Source of the DNA: Aralia elata
Lineage: Eukaryota; Streptophyta; Magnoliopsida; Apiales; Araliaceae
Reading direction: 5' to 3'
Assembly (NCBI GenBank): GCA_034770075.1
Contig: CM068388.1
Span: forward strand, 68,434,889-68,498,888
Length of the DNA: 64,000 nucleotides
Of this stretch, positions 12,300 through 23,445 are shown piece after piece. The stretch's first letter is position 1. Each line of letters begins with the position of its first letter. The translations under genes were made by a program, and so were the position numbers. The notes under the pieces were generated by a model, which saw only the letters and a program-made list of their open reading frames with translations, had not been told where the DNA came from and did not search any database.

Positions 12300-12887
12300 T
12301 TATCGCCCATGGAACATCTTGGACATGGGCTTACATGTTGCTTTCTTCTTCCCGACATCATCAACCCATTTGGCCAGCCAGTCTATGAATATGGCGCCAA
12401 AATTGATCTCTTTTTTCATGAAGATTGCAATCATGATCTTCAATTGCAACTCATTGACTGAATCGTAAGTAGAGTCCTTGCATAAAATATACTTGCCAAC
12501 AATATTAGCAAGGAACTTATACTCTTGTGGGAACTTCTTCTTCTTAATTCCTTTAAGCTGAGGGTTTTTCTCGTATCCCATCAGCTTCATGTCGACCTTA
12601 TTGAAGGAGATGAAACCTTGGCTGACAAAGCCCAAGTTGTGGTTGAGCTCTACTACCTCCATCAGCAGGATAGTGCCTTTGATCTTGGTAACCAAAACAC
12701 CATCAGCATAATTAGCATTCAAATAGAACACTTTCACCAGCTTAGAGTAAACCCTTGTGCTGGTATCCAAACATTCAGAAAAACCAACTTCATGTATAAG
12801 TATCAGTACTACTCTAAACTTCTTCTCAGTAGTGACAAACTTTTCAAAGCACAGTTGGTTGCCAGTGATAACTTGAAAGTTGGCCAT
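12300..12887 (-). CDS. N-terminal 195-residue part of the extra ORF in element A
   Basis: This open segment begins with an ATG about 520 bp after the end of pol, so it is a separate reading frame and not a pol extension. It starts MANFQVITGN and has mixed alpha/beta composition with aromatic clusters and a Lys-rich PQLKGIKKKKF stretch near residue 110. It stops at HGR, but coding-like sequence continues in another frame (an IILKKKLKSRIRD-like run), so the stop is probably a lesion. It resembles the poorly characterised domain of additional ORFs in plant LTR elements. No catalytic motif is visible. Confidence 0.55.
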   Translation of the reverse strand: MANFQVITGNQLCFEKFVTTEKKFRVVLILIHEVGFSECLDTSTRVYSKLVKVFYLNANYADGVLVTKIKGTILLMEVVELNHNLGFVSQGFISFNKVDMKLMGYEKNPQLKGIKKKKFPQEYKFLANIVGKYILCKDSTYDSVNELQLKIMIAIFMKKEINFGAIFIDWLAKWVDDVGKKKATCKPMSKMFHGR

Positions 12888-13409
12888 CTTCTTGATGGTT
12901 GAACTGAAAGTAAAACAAAGGTGTATAAGTTTTTCTAAGATTCTTGAAAGCTAGAACTCGAAAGATGAGAGTTTGAGAGATTGAAAGCACAGAACTCAGA
13001 TTACAAAATAGAAGGGTAAAACTCAGATGAAAATTTGAAATGACTTTATATCACTTCCCTCTAATTTTGTATAGTGGGACATGAGTCGAAATATGATTGG
13101 TTGCACGTCGCGTCAGTTTTGCTTTTCATAGTTGTACTAAAGTAACTTCTCCTTTGCACTCGCCTTTCTTGGACATGAAGGTCACACGCACTACAACTAA
13201 CCGACTTAAATTCTTCTGATGTAAAGTAACTTTTTGATAAGCTTTTAACTCTACGTTGACTTTTTGTTCTACGATTCACTCTGAGAACAATTTCCATTTT
13301 ACGATCACCTTTCCATTCTCTCTACGAACTTTGGTTAACTCTTCGAACATGTCTCTTTTTGAATAGTCCTACGATCTTTCCTGCACTATTAGTAACTTCC
13401 AAAACATCG
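12888..13409. other. Spacer between pol and the extra ORF of element A
   Basis: Non-coding about 520 bp. It again contains TCTACGATC-type words (13250-13380), the motif found in the LTR. Confidence 0.5.
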
Positions 13410-13878
13410 TACTAAGGATGCAAATTCAGCATTCCTAACTCACTGATTAGTTTATTAAACCTAGTTTCGTCTAAGGGTTTGGTGAACACATTTGCAAGCT
13501 AATTTTCAGTTGATATAAAATGTAAAAATATATTTCTATTTTGCACATGATCTCTAATAAAATGATATTTGATATGTATATGTTTAGTCCTAGAATGCAT
13601 GACAAGATTATGAGTTATTGAAATAGCACTTGTATTATCACAAAATATAAGAATAGACTTAAAATCAAACTCATAGTCAGCTAGCTGATTCTCCATCCAC
13701 AAAATTTGAGCACAACAACTACTAGCAACAATGTACTCAACTTCTGCAGTTGAGGTAGACACTGAGTTCTGATTCTTGCTAAACCATGAGACAAGTCTGT
13801 TTCCAAGCATCTGACATATACCACTAGTGCTTTTCCTGTCAATCTTACAACCTGCAAAATCTGCATCTGAATATCCAA
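13410..13878 (-). pseudogene. pol: RNase H domain of element A pol
   Basis: The frame shows the Copia RNase H signature: SWFSKNQNSVSTSTAEVEYI (the E of AEVEY is catalytic), then a LIFCDNTSAI block (catalytic D) and TKHIHIKYHFIRDHV. It ends in an ANVFTKPLDE-like run reached through a stop near 13500. The domain removes RNA from the RNA-DNA hybrid. The N-terminal part (13878-13800) needs a frame change to join it. Confidence 0.85.
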
Positions 13879-14117
13879 TTAGATTAAAGGGAGACTCCTT
13901 GGAATATCATAGTCCCAAATATGAAGTATCCTTGAGATATCTGAAAATCCTTTTTACAGCAATTAGATGGGATTCCTTAGGGTTAGCCTAAAACCTAGCA
14001 TAAATACAAGTAGAGAACATGATATCTGGCCTACTATCAGTCAAATATAGGAGAGATCCAATCATACCTCTATATTGAGTTACATCAATACTCTTACCAT
14101 TTTTATATTTGTCAAGT

Positions 14118-15321
14118 TTAGTTGGCAGAGGCCATGGGAGTATTCATGGAAGTAGCTGATTCCATACTATACTTCTTAAATAGGTCTTTGATGTACTTGG
14201 CTTGGTTGATGAAGATTCCCTCATCAGTCTGCTTCGCATGAAGTCCAAGGAAGAAGTTCAGCTCACCCATCATGCTTATCTCAAATTTACTCTGCATTAA
14301 CTTGACAAATCTCTCACACAATTTTCGTCAGTAGAACTAAAAATAATGTCATCTATATAGATTTGAACTAATAATGATGGGGATCAATGATTTAGTTTTC
14401 TTATGATTTAGTTTCTTTATTTATTTATTTTGTTTATGTCATTATTATGGACTTGTTTTAATTAGTTGGGGTATTTTTTGTCTTTAGTTATTTTTATTAG
14501 TCTCCAAGTCCAATTTAGGGTTGTTTTGTTTTGTTTTGTTTAAATACCGATGTAATTCTCCTTAGGAGGACATTCTGCATATTACAATTATTATTGGTTT
14601 TCCTTATATCGTGGAGATATCTATCTAGAGTTAATAGACGCTGAGTTGAAATTCTAAACCCTAGAATTTAAGCGCAAAGCTTATATTCTAGTTCTATTAA
14701 TCTATTAATTGATGATAAATTCATTCTACAAATCTATCCCACATCAAATAAGATTTTATCCTTGTGCTTCCTAAGAAATAGTGTTATGTCTACCCTACCT
14801 CTAGTGATACCATTTTCAATAAGAAAAGTAATAAGTGTTTTATACCATGTCCTAGGTGCTTGTTTTAAGCCATAAAGTACTTTATCTAACTTGTAAACGT
14901 AATTTGAATGAGTTGGATCAACAAAACTTGGAAATTGTTCGACATAAACCTCTTCTTGAAGTTCTCCATTCAAGAATGCACGCTTGACATCCATTTGAAA
15001 GACTTTGAACTTCTTATGGGTTGCATAAGCTAGGAATATTCTGATAGCTTCCAATCTTGCAACAGGTGCAAATGTCTCGTCATAGTCGATCCCTTCTTCT
15101 TGTAAATAACCTTTTGCTACCAGCCTTACCTTGTTCTTTGTGATTACACCAGCTTCATCCATCTTATTCCTGAAGACCCACTTAGTGCTGATGACTGAAT
15201 GATTTCTTAGTCTTAGTACTAGTTTCCAAACTTTGCTTTTTTCAAACTGATTCAACTCCTCTTGTATTGTTTCAATCCAGCTTGAATCTTCCAAAGCATC
15301 TTCGATCTTCGTAGGCTCCAT
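14118..15321 (-). pseudogene. pol: Reverse transcriptase of element A, split by a solo LTR
   Basis: The N-terminal half (15321-14752) contains KWVFRNKMDEAG, VRLVAKGYLQEEGIDYDETF, VFQMDVKRAFLNGELQEEVY and LYGLKQAPRTWY, the classic Copia RT blocks. The C-terminal half holds the catalytic YIDD (14348-14359), GELNFFLGLHAKQTDEG and KYIKDLFKKY. A 372-bp solo LTR sits a few residues before YIDD. Removing it with one AATAA copy puts both halves in the same frame. A further break occurs near 14325. The family copies the element's RNA into DNA in cytoplasmic particles. Confidence 0.92.
14375..14746 (+). mobile_element. 372-bp solo LTR (or TRIM) inside element A RT
   Basis: It begins TGATGGGGATC, ends ATCCCACATCA and is flanked by a perfect AATAA duplication (14370-14374 and 14747-14751). 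It has no internal coding. A TTTAAATA box at 14539-14546 suggests plus orientation. A (TTTTG)n run precedes it (about 14522-14541). The ends are an imperfect inverted repeat. Small size fits a Copia LTR or TRIM. Confidence 0.9.
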
Positions 15322-15801
15322 CTTAGAGAAAAAGCTTAAGAAGAAACATTTGTTTTGAGTGGTCGACCTCGTCCTGACACTACCATTGGGATCGCCAATG
15401 ATTAGGTTTTGAGTGTAATCTCTTGTCCATTTACTTCCAAATGGAACGTCTGTCCTCGTGCCTTCTTGTCTGAGTTCTTCAAGGTTTGGTTTTAGATTAA
15501 CAGCTTCATTAATTCATAGAGTTTCCATCTCTAAAACTAATGACTCTTCGACCTCCTTATTTGGCACTATGATCGTTGGGTCTGGCTCTATGACTTCATC
15601 ATCTGTGATCGTAGGGTTCTCCTGTTTTGCGATCAATGAGTCCAGCTCTATGATTTCACTAAGTTGAGCAGCTTTGCTTGGTTCGCCTTGGTCAGTTTCA
15701 TCGAAGGTAATATGGATAGTGACTTCAATGGTTAATGTATTTTTGTTAAACACTCTATAGGTTTTGCTTTCTATAGAGTATCCAAGAAAAATTCCTTCGT
15801 T
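15322..15801 (-). pseudogene. pol: Integrase-RT linker of element A pol
   Basis: Low-complexity acidic and Ser/Thr/Pro-rich coding-like sequence (for example EPSKAAQLSEIIELDSLIAK) occupies the normal variable linker between integrase and RT. It has frameshifts near 15515 and 15450. TATGATC/GTGATCG words of the LTR motif type occur here too. Confidence 0.55.
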
Positions 15802-16690
15802 TCACTTTTGCTGGAACTTAGTCAAATACCTTTTGTCGTTATTAAGGATGTAGCATGCATAGCCAAACACATGGAAGTAACTAATGTTTAGGTTTCTTCC
15901 TTTCCACAACTCGTAGGGCATTTTCTTATACGTAGAGTAAATAAAGGTTCTGTTTTGACTGTAGCAAGCAGTGTTGACTACTTCTGTCCAAAAATATTCA
16001 AGAAGGCGGACTGCTGCAAGAAGTGTCTTCCCTGTTTCTATCAATGTTCTGTTCTTCCTTTCAGTTACTCCAGTTTGCTATGGAGTCCTTGGAGCTGAGA
16101 AGTTATGTTGAATGTCATTGTTTTCACAGAACCGATCTACCTCAGAATAATCAAACTCTTTACCATGGTCATTCCTTATCGCCTTGATTTTCTCGCCCTT
16201 CTCATTCATAACCAGCTTGAAGAATTTGATCAGTTGAGTACTAGTCTTGTCCTTAGAGCTCAGAAATAATACCTATGTGAATCTGTTGTAGTCATCGACT
16301 ACCACTAGTGAGTACCTTTTTTCTCTAAGGCTGGTAGATAGAATAAGCCCAAAAAAGATCTATATACAGCAACTGCAGGGGCCTTTCATTTGAGTTTTCT
16401 GCCTTACTTTTGAACGAGCTTTTAGTCTGCTTTCTAAGCTGAAAGGCCTTGCATGGTCTTTCTTTGACGAAGCTAAGCTTGGACAGACCTTTCATTAGAT
16501 CTTTAAAGATGAGCTTTGATATGTTATTAAAGTTTAGGTGGGACAATCTCCGATGCCATAACCAGCTAACATTTTCTGAAGCTTTGGCGAAGAAGCAAGC
16601 AGTTGCAGATGAACTAAGCTCAACGAGATTGACCACAAATACACTGCCTTCTCTCAATCCAGTCAGCTTCAACAAGTTGGTTTCCAAGTC
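15802..16690 (-). pseudogene. pol: Integrase of element A pol
   Basis: The N-terminal zinc-binding region reads WLWHRRLSHLNFNNISKL (the two His); the CX2C pair is damaged (RPCKAFQLRKQT). The first catalytic Asp is in LLYIDLF, the second in an IRNDHGKEFD run near 16150-16190 and the Glu in VTERKNRT near 16030-16060. The C-terminal ACYSQNRTFIYSTYKKMPYE and LWKGRNLNISYFHVFGYACY are typical of Copia. Stops and frame changes lie between blocks (for example a stop before QTGVTERK). It would insert the DNA copy into chromosomes. Confidence 0.85.
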
Positions 16691-16960
16691 TCAAACTTGA
16701 CAATAGTTATTGAAGAAGATGACTTGATGACCTTTATCGCACAATTGACTTATGCTCAACAAGTTGTGCTTCAATCCTTCAACGTAGGCAACTTTGCTGA
16801 ACGAGACAATACCATTCCCAATCGAACCATAGCCTTTGGTCTTCCCAAAGTTGTTTTCTCCAAAGACAACTGATGGACCATCTTTAGCTTTGAAATCAGA
16901 CATAAGAGCCTTGTTACCAGTTATGTGCCTGGAGCATCCACTATCAAGATACTAAATGGA
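16691..16960 (-). pseudogene. pol: Aspartic protease and start of GAG-pre-integrase, element A
   Basis: The active-site run YLDSGCSRHITGN is encoded at about 16909-16948; DSG is the catalytic triad of the half-enzyme. It is followed by KGYGSIGNGIVSFSKVAYVE and GLKHNLLSISQLCDKGHQVI, the usual flap and pre-integrase segment. The codon before YLDSG is TAG where the family has Trp, a G-to-A stop. It would cleave Gag-Pol in the particle. Confidence 0.85.
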
Positions 16961-17009
16961 TTCAGTGGAGCTCGATACCTGCATACAAAATCATTCTTTA
17001 TTTTGGTAC

Positions 17010-17567
17010 CTAAATTTGCTTGGGTCCTGCCTTGTTAGTGCCTTTGGGGACCCAAATCTGTCTGACTTTGGGTCGATAATATGTAGAATAATAATCATCA
17101 TAATAACATAATACAATTATATGCCCATACTTATGACAATTATAATATTTAATATGCTGCATGTGTGAGTGTGTGTGTGGATATCTTCTCACTTGGGACA
17201 CATGTAGAGGATAAGCATAACCAGCCTTTCTTCTCGGCTGAACCTCCCTTTGCTTCCATACTATTCTACAATTTTGAAATTTCATAGAGTAAAGACTAAC
17301 TTTACTTTTAGGATATAGTTGGTTCATAGAGTGAGTTTTACCTGACTCTACGACCCTTCGAGGTACATTTGTAGACTTTGGTTTACTCTGTGGTTTGATG
17401 AAACCCATACCAGTATGTGACTTGTTATCCTTTGGGATAACGATTTGGTTCGCAGAGATTAGACAACTTGGAATAATAGGCTCAACAACCTCTTTGGATT
17501 TCACAAACACAATGCTTCTATAAGAAGTAGAAGCACTAATATTGTTAGTCTCCAGCAAATTTTCCAC
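17010..17567 (-). pseudogene. Gag-pol linker with second zinc knuckle, element A
   Basis: This 185-codon segment ends in YRPKVRQIWVPKGTNKAGPK, a run characteristic of SIRE-type elements just before the protease. A damaged CCHC knuckle (YYNCHKYGHIIVLCYY) near residue 145 keeps one Cys, the His and the last Cys but has Tyr at the first Cys. The rest is basic and Ser-rich. Confidence 0.7.
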
Positions 17568-18027
17568 ACTTGGGAATGAAGATGAATCTCTAAACCTTAA
17601 ACCCGATCGATTAGAGACAACTCTCTAACTAGTGATCAGAGAGTCTATAGATGAGGTAGATCTATTCTACATTGAGATTATTTTTCAGCTCCTCTATCTT
17701 AGAGGTTAGAGTAGACTCTCTCTGTGCACTGACATCAGTTATCTACCCCATGTGAGCATTCTCAGTCTCAAGTTTGGATAGAGAGGCACTGCTTCGCAGA
17801 GCTGTTTCTAACTCCATTTGCACTTTCTCTTTCTCCTCTTGAAGAAGAGAATGGTCCTTTGATAGTCACCTGAACCACTTCATATATTGATGCAAATATG
17901 ATATTATGTCATGCAGTGCAACTCTCAGATCAGTAATATTAACATCAGGAGAATTAAAATCAAATACCTCATTGATGTTAATTTCTCGACGATCAGTAGT
18001 TTTGTCAGCTCCTGCTTCTATGGCCAT
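17568..18027 (-). pseudogene. Coiled-coil linker of element A
   Basis: Reverse-strand translation gives helical charged sequence (SKDHSLLQEEKEKVQMELET and TSKIEELKNNL) interrupted by stops. This matches the coiled coil found after Gag in SIRE-type elements. Confidence 0.5.
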
Positions 18028-19123
18028 CTAACAGAAATTGGCCATTTGTGGTCCTTCGTCATCGCTGGACTCTACACTGGTATCATTCTTTGAATTGTGC
18101 CACAATCCTTTTCCCTTCTTATGGTACTTCTTGTAGCCCTTAGACTCCTTTGAATAGGACTTCTTATCTCTCTTCAACTCCTCTCGCAGGGGTTGGTGCA
18201 CTCTACAATGTAATGGCCCAACTTCTTGCAGTTGTATCACAAATCTTTCTCTTGATCTCTACTACTTCCACTTTTATTATTGACATTCTTCCTTGGTCTT
18301 CTGCTATTTTTGCTCATGAACTTTCTCAACCTTCTTATAATTAAAGCTAGATCTTCATCATCATCCACTTCATTATCATCATCATCTAAAACTACTTCAG
18401 CTGGGGCCTTAGATACAGCTTCAGTTACCTTGAGAGTAGCACCTCTTTCTTTCTTCTTTCCTTCTGAGATTGTCTCCGCCCTTTGGTTGAGTTCAAGCTC
18501 GTAGGTAAATAGATTACCATAGAGCTTTTGTATCGTCATCTCATACAAGTTCTTCGACTCGCGAATAACAGTGGTCTTGGCGTTCCACTTACTTGTTAGA
18601 GCCTTCATGAACTTTATGTTAATGTCCTTATTTGGATAGACCTTACCATAGGCTCTTAGATTGTTGAGGAGCACGTTGAATCTCTCATAAGTTGCTATGA
18701 TATTTTCTCTATGTACATGAGTGAACATCTCATACTATTGTGTCAAAAGAGACCGCTTGTTCTCCCTAACTTCTTTGGTGCCCTTATGCATCACCAACAG
18801 GGCCTCCCAGACTTCCTTTACAGTAGTACAATTGGCGACATTCTCAAAAAGTTCATCCTCTAGAGCCATGAACAAGATATTTTTGGCCCTCTTATCAACT
18901 GCATAAGTTTCTTCTCATTTTCAGTCCATTCAGCTCGCTGCTTCACCACTACTTTGTTGGGAACATCTGTCGTTAGAGCCAGTTTGGTTGGAATGTAAGG
19001 ACCATTAATGATAGCATCAAATAATTCATCATCTATCACGTTCATATATGCCTGCATACGAACCTTCCAGTTAGTTGGCTTATTTCCACCACCAAGCTCA
19101 GAACTAGTTTTGTTTAGTATCAT
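18028..19123 (-). pseudogene. gag: Gag of element A
   Basis: It begins about 40 bp after the primer binding site with an ATG (19123). Residues include NWKVRMQAYMNVIDDELFDA (UBN2-type Gag), then, after a frameshift near 18860, ERFNVLLNNLRAYGKVYP, FMKALTSKWNAKTTVI and a KLYGNLFTYELELNQ run. An acidic-basic tail leads to a CCHC knuckle near 18195-18239, where TGA (18239-18237) replaces the first Cys; the rest (YNCKKLGHYIVEC) is intact. The frame changes again, giving an acidic tail ending GPQMANFC. Gag packages RNA and forms the particle. Confidence 0.88.
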
Positions 19124-19162
19124 AGATCAACTCAAAGTATAAGCTTTATGTTCATAAGAACA

Positions 19163-19175
19163 TGCTCTGATACCA
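19163..19175 (-). other. Primer binding site of element A (initiator-Met tRNA)
   Basis: Reverse-strand TGGTATCAGAGCA matches the plant initiator-Met tRNA 3' end and lies two or three bases inside the 5' LTR, fixing the reverse-strand orientation. Confidence 0.93.
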
Positions 19176-19177
19176 CT

Positions 19178-20689
19178 TGTTTCCCAGAAGCACAAAAGAG
19201 ATCTAAAAGGGGCGGTTGAATAGATCCTTTAATTTTTTGTTATTAAAAAAAGTATTACCAGATAATTAATTAATCAATGTTAATTAAATACAACGGAATA
19301 TAAGTTAAAAACCCCCTTTAAAGATTATGAGAAAATCACAGTTCTAAATTTAGTTCTTATGATTGTAAGTCACAAATAAATAATGCAAATAAAAAACATA
19401 AAGTAAATGTAGAAATTAATAACAAAAGAAATTTTAAGTGGTTCGGAGACTGAATAACTCTTAGTCCAGTCTTCTACTCTATGAGTAAAAAATCCACTAA
19501 GGAAGTAGATCGCTAAGAACTCGTTACAACTGAATCACTTAGGTTCCTTCGAGTCACTAAGTCTTGATATAGGGACACTTTGTCCAGATCACTAAGATCT
19601 CTTTAAGTCACTTATACTTGAAAGATTGTCACTAAGACAATGTGTCACTGAGAGTGGTGTAGTTGTCTGATGTGCTACTAAGCGACTTTAGGATCAGCTG
19701 CTAAGGTACTTAGTAGCAGAACAAGATGTTCTTAGTTTTCGTAGAGTGGTCTGTTAGAGCTTTGACAGAGTTTCAGCTTGATTATTTTTGTAATCATTAG
19801 TTTGATTTGAAATTTGCTTGCTCTTATATAGACCTCTTGAGAGCTTCTCGTTGCAAGGTTCCCATTGTGCGTTTAATGCTTAGATACTCCATGATCGTTG
19901 ATGTTGACTTCTTAGGTTGTTGTGTTAGCTTATTTTGCGACTTTGATCTGTTACATCAGTCTGCAACTTCACCTAACACATAGGTGTTGTCGCTTTCGCT
20001 AAACTAGCTATTAGACATAAATATGCTCTAATATGCTCTTCAATCTATAACGCTCTCATTGTCAGTCTTCTGTTAGTTTTGATTTTCTCTACAAAATAAG
20101 TCGATCGTAGAGTTTGATGAGGAACGTAGAGTCTATGCTCGACTTTGCTCGACTTTCTGAGTTATACGTTCTGCTCTATGACTGATTGCTCTACGAGTAG
20201 AGAGGCACTCTACGATTGTGTTCTCTACGATTTGCTCTACGAAGCTGATCTCTACGATGCTTGAGTAGACTCTGCGAACTTTTCTTTACTATACGATCTT
20301 ATATTCACTCTGCGATTTGATGTTCACGATACGATCCTGAGTGAACTCTGTGATCTGTTAACATGCTCTGTGATTTTAACTTTACTTTTTGAACACTGAC
20401 AACCTCTGCGATCAAACACTAGATGCTCTACGAACTCAAGACTTACTCTACGATCATCATTTACACTTTAAAACAGTAGAGTAACCTTACGATCGTTTAA
20501 CAATACAATACGATAGATTTTATTCTATCATCTATACAACATTTTAGCTCTTAACATCAACCTAACGAATTTGATCTTTTCTACTCTAAGTCCTTGTACA
20601 TCACAATCTCGTTAAGGACTTTACAAAAGTAACTGGTACAAATATGCATTAATCATATCATCATCAAATTTATCATGCAGACTCTAACA
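19178..20689 (-). repeat. 5' LTR of element A
   Basis: It matches 7726-9276, including the CACTAAG (about 19490-19670) and TCTACGATC (about 20085-20510) arrays. On the reverse strand it starts TGTTAGAGTCTGC and ends GGGAAACA before the primer binding site. It would drive transcription toward lower coordinates. Confidence 0.93.
19823..19831 (-). promoter_or_regulatory. TATA box, 5' LTR of element A
   Basis: Reverse-strand CTATATAAG is identical to the copy in the other LTR. Confidence 0.6.
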
Positions 20690-21042
20690 TATTTTACCAA
20701 CTAATGATATAGATTAAACTTTTAATTTACTATCTTAAGCTATTTTATAAAGTTATAAAGTTTAATTCACTAAAGAGACATATGAGGATTGTTCCAAATT
20801 TAATAATAAATTGATAGAGAACAAATATCATCTTTTAGTATATAATATATACTTTATTTGTGACAATATATATATTATAATGAATAAAAATATTCACTTT
20901 TGTAATATATTTAAATTTTGCAACACCGTTCTTACAAAAGCATAGATTAAAAAAGTAATTAAATATCTTCAAATTTAATAATCCAAAAACATAATAATAA
21001 ATAGTAGTGATAACGATGATGATGATCTTATTTTTCTTATGA

Positions 21043-21080
<38 letters not shown>
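21043..21080. repeat. (TG)n(TA)n microsatellite
   Basis: An uninterrupted TG run is followed by a TA run. Confidence 0.95.
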
Positions 21081-22469
21081 AAGATAGTAAAATTAGTGTA
21101 ATATTGAGCAATATATTGTTTTAAAAATATTATAGATATTTATGGATATTTAATTGAATCCATTTGAGTGATTATAGACTTTAAGTTGAATTAAATATCT
21201 ACTCATTAATATTAAATTAAATAATAAAAAAATATAGAAAGATAAATATATTTGGATTTATTTTTCATATTAGATTAAGATATTTGGAAAGATATTAGTA
21301 TTATCATGTTATTCCGTATTTTGATATTACAATCTACTCATAATATTAATATGTAGAAAGAGAGATGAATTTAGATTTATTTTTCATATTAGATTAATTA
21401 ATATATTTCGAAAGATATTAATATTTTGATATTTTTTCTGAATTTTAATATTATGATCTAAACTCATCAAAATTATGCTAATGACTTTGGACTCTACATA
21501 ATACGAAAGATAAAAATAAAAAGAAAGAAGTTTATTAAATTTTTGTACTTTTATTATTATTATTATTGTTGTTGTTATTATTGTTATTATTGTTGTTGTT
21601 ATTGTTATTATTCATATTGAATATTGTATGTCATATAAATTTACTTATATACGTACATCATTTTGTTTGCATTTATCATTATTAAAATCATAATAATATA
21701 CGTATATTATAACCTACAGGTTATTATTAGAAGTTTACCGGTTTCGTTTGCGTAAATATTAATATATTGCTTATATTAAGGTATAATATTGTTCCATTTA
21801 TAATGTATATGCATACCTTAATTATTTATACTATAGTACAAAATTAATATACGTTATATTGAATTAAATTTATTTTGTTATATTCATTGATTTTTGTAAT
21901 TCATAATTTACTATAGTTAATGATTTTGAGACAATATTAAAATAAGTTTACCTATAATTAATGATTTTGTTTTAGTTAATATTGTGAGAATATTGGTGTA
22001 CCTATTCTGATCTGGTTAGTGTGGGTTTAAAGTTTTTCGTTGTGTATAATAGGTGTGTGAGTTGTCCATATATTTTTTGATCGAATATTTTAGGTTAGAT
22101 CAATAACGCATACTATCACAACTAAGTAACAATATAATTAAAACACAAACAAATCAATTTCATTCATAAATATCAAAGTTCTCATATCCCAAATACTAAG
22201 CCCAAAAATCAAATGGTAGAGATCTGAGATTAACAATAATTGATAGCAAGAATGAATCAACAATTAAAGTCGAGTCTGTAAATCTTGAAAAAGAAATAAT
22301 TAATTAAGAATAAAAAAAAGAATTTATTGGAAAGAGAGAAATTATCACGTCATGGCGCACATGCCCTTTGTGATGATAGCATGCCAACATTTTGGCTAAT
22401 GAATTGTCACATCTTTGTATGTAATCCCGTGTATTGGTTTACAATATTTATTTAGTTTAATATTTGAGT

Positions 22470-22925
22470 TTGTTTGATATATTATTTAATTATAATTATA
22501 AAAAAAGGAGATTTAGTTTGAGAAGAAGTTTAAAAATATATATATTTATTAAATTTACTTTTTTATGGGTAGAAGAATTTTAAAAATATTGAAGAATATG
22601 AGAGTGTTCTATTTTGTGAGTAGTATATTATTTAATTATAATTATAAAAAGGAGATTTATATAGTTTGAGAAAAAGCTTAAAAATGGAACATATATTTAT
22701 TATATTTACTATAAAAAGACTTGGACTCTATTCACTCCTGTATCTTCCAAAGGGAAAAAAGATCTCTGAGAGTTGTTTCCTGAATCCAAAAGAGAGTACT
22801 TGGGTTCTCCCAATAACTAAAAAGTGTAGCATGAAAGGAACATATATTTAATAGATTTGTTTACCTTTTATTGGTAGAAGAAGTTTAAAAATATTAGAGA
22901 TTATGAGAGTACTCTATTTTGTGAG
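22470..22925. repeat. Imperfect tandem duplication, about 145 bp
   Basis: Blocks at about 22477-22620 and 22622-22700 share TATATTATTTAATTATAATT and the GGAGATTTA that follows. A third partial copy at about 22834-22925 repeats the second half (GTAGAAGAAGTTTAAAAATA, then TATTTTGTGAG). About 130 bp of unrelated sequence (22700-22830) splits the second copy. Confidence 0.65.
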
Positions 22926-23220
22926 GAGAATTCTCTCAGTTACTTCCTTTATATATTATATAAATATAGATATAGATACTCACTGCATTGCAAAATTAGA
23001 TATATATACATATATATAATTTGTTCAAAAAGTAGACATATATTTCTATTTTAAGACATTAAAATACTTTAATATATCTAGTTTACCCTTTTCTATAAAT
23101 ATTCTTTCTTCTCCGTCAAAAATATTTTTATCGGAATCTGGGCTCAAACTTCAATCTCATAATTTACGAGGCACTAATTCTCCCGCAAACCAATAATCTT
23201 CCTCATGTTGCTCTCAAAAT

Positions 23221-23445
23221 GGAAACAGAATCTACGAACTGGAATATTATCATGACTTTGCCATTGATGATATTACAAGACTAAATTTTTTTCATGTTCT
23301 TCCTCACACCATCTTACCAATCAAGAAATATGTCAGATCAAATATGTTTTGTAGTAGAACGAAGTGGTCTTCAACGTCGGAGAAGGAATTCCATTGACTT
23401 CGGCAGCGAGAAATAGGAGATCTGCGGGTACTTGGCATGTTCTTC
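23221..23445 (+). pseudogene. Possible host gene remnant split by element B (left part)
   Basis: Base composition rises here and again just beyond element B (60437-60538). Joining the two flanks through the duplicated target gives plus-strand reading of about 30 codons after a TAG, ending EAAEKLNEIV and a stop, while 23221-23400 has a separate 60-codon open frame. I do not recognise the protein. It could be a decayed exon or chance. Confidence 0.25.

Larger units (their letters stand above)
9590..12887 (-). pseudogene. Extra (env-position) ORF of element A, decayed
   Basis: About 3.3 kb of reverse-strand coding-like sequence lies between the end of RNase H (about 13410) and the 3' LTR, where SIRE-type Copia elements carry a third ORF often called env-like. 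In order: a globular N-terminal part (12887-12300), a basic stretch continuing in another frame (12299-12120), a Lys/Glu-rich segment (11711-11475), a Pro/Ser/Thr-rich segment, a coiled-coil-like segment (10677-10117), and a tail reaching about 9600 through several stops. Frameshifts and stops prevent a full product. I see no clear signal peptide or membrane anchor, so position and general layout, not an envelope fold, support the name. Confidence 0.7.
7726..20689 (-). mobile_element. Element A: SIRE/Maximus-type Ty1/Copia retrotransposon, decayed
   Basis: Two LTRs (7726-9276 and 19178-20689) flank, on the reverse strand, a primer binding site, gag, protease, integrase, RT, RNase H and an extra ORF before the 3' LTR. 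TATTT at 7721-7725 and 20690-20694 is the target duplication. The domain order (integrase before RT) defines Copia. Long 1.5-kb LTRs, a gag with an acidic MANFC-like tail, a coiled-coil linker, a second zinc knuckle and the extra ORF fit the SIRE/Maximus clade. The LTRs differ at several percent of positions with indels, and coding regions carry many stops and frameshifts, so it is old. A 372-bp solo LTR (14375-14746) interrupts its RT. Confidence 0.93.
20695..23220. other. AT-rich flank between elements A and B, no gene seen
   Basis: No coding frame or LTR pair is visible. Structures: a (TG)n(TA)n microsatellite near 21043-21080; a TTATTG-rich run near 21550-21612; a pair of about 100-bp direct repeats offset by about 119 bp (21251 and 21370, both containing TTTTTCATATTAGATTA); and repeated blocks of about 145 bp in 22470-22925 (ATTATAAAAAGGAGATTTA and AAAAATATTRRAGA...TATTTTGTGAG types). 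Confidence 0.55.

Noticed and set aside
7729..20689. Reading element A as plus-strand
   Set aside because: Primer site, polypurine tract and all protein domains are on the reverse strand.
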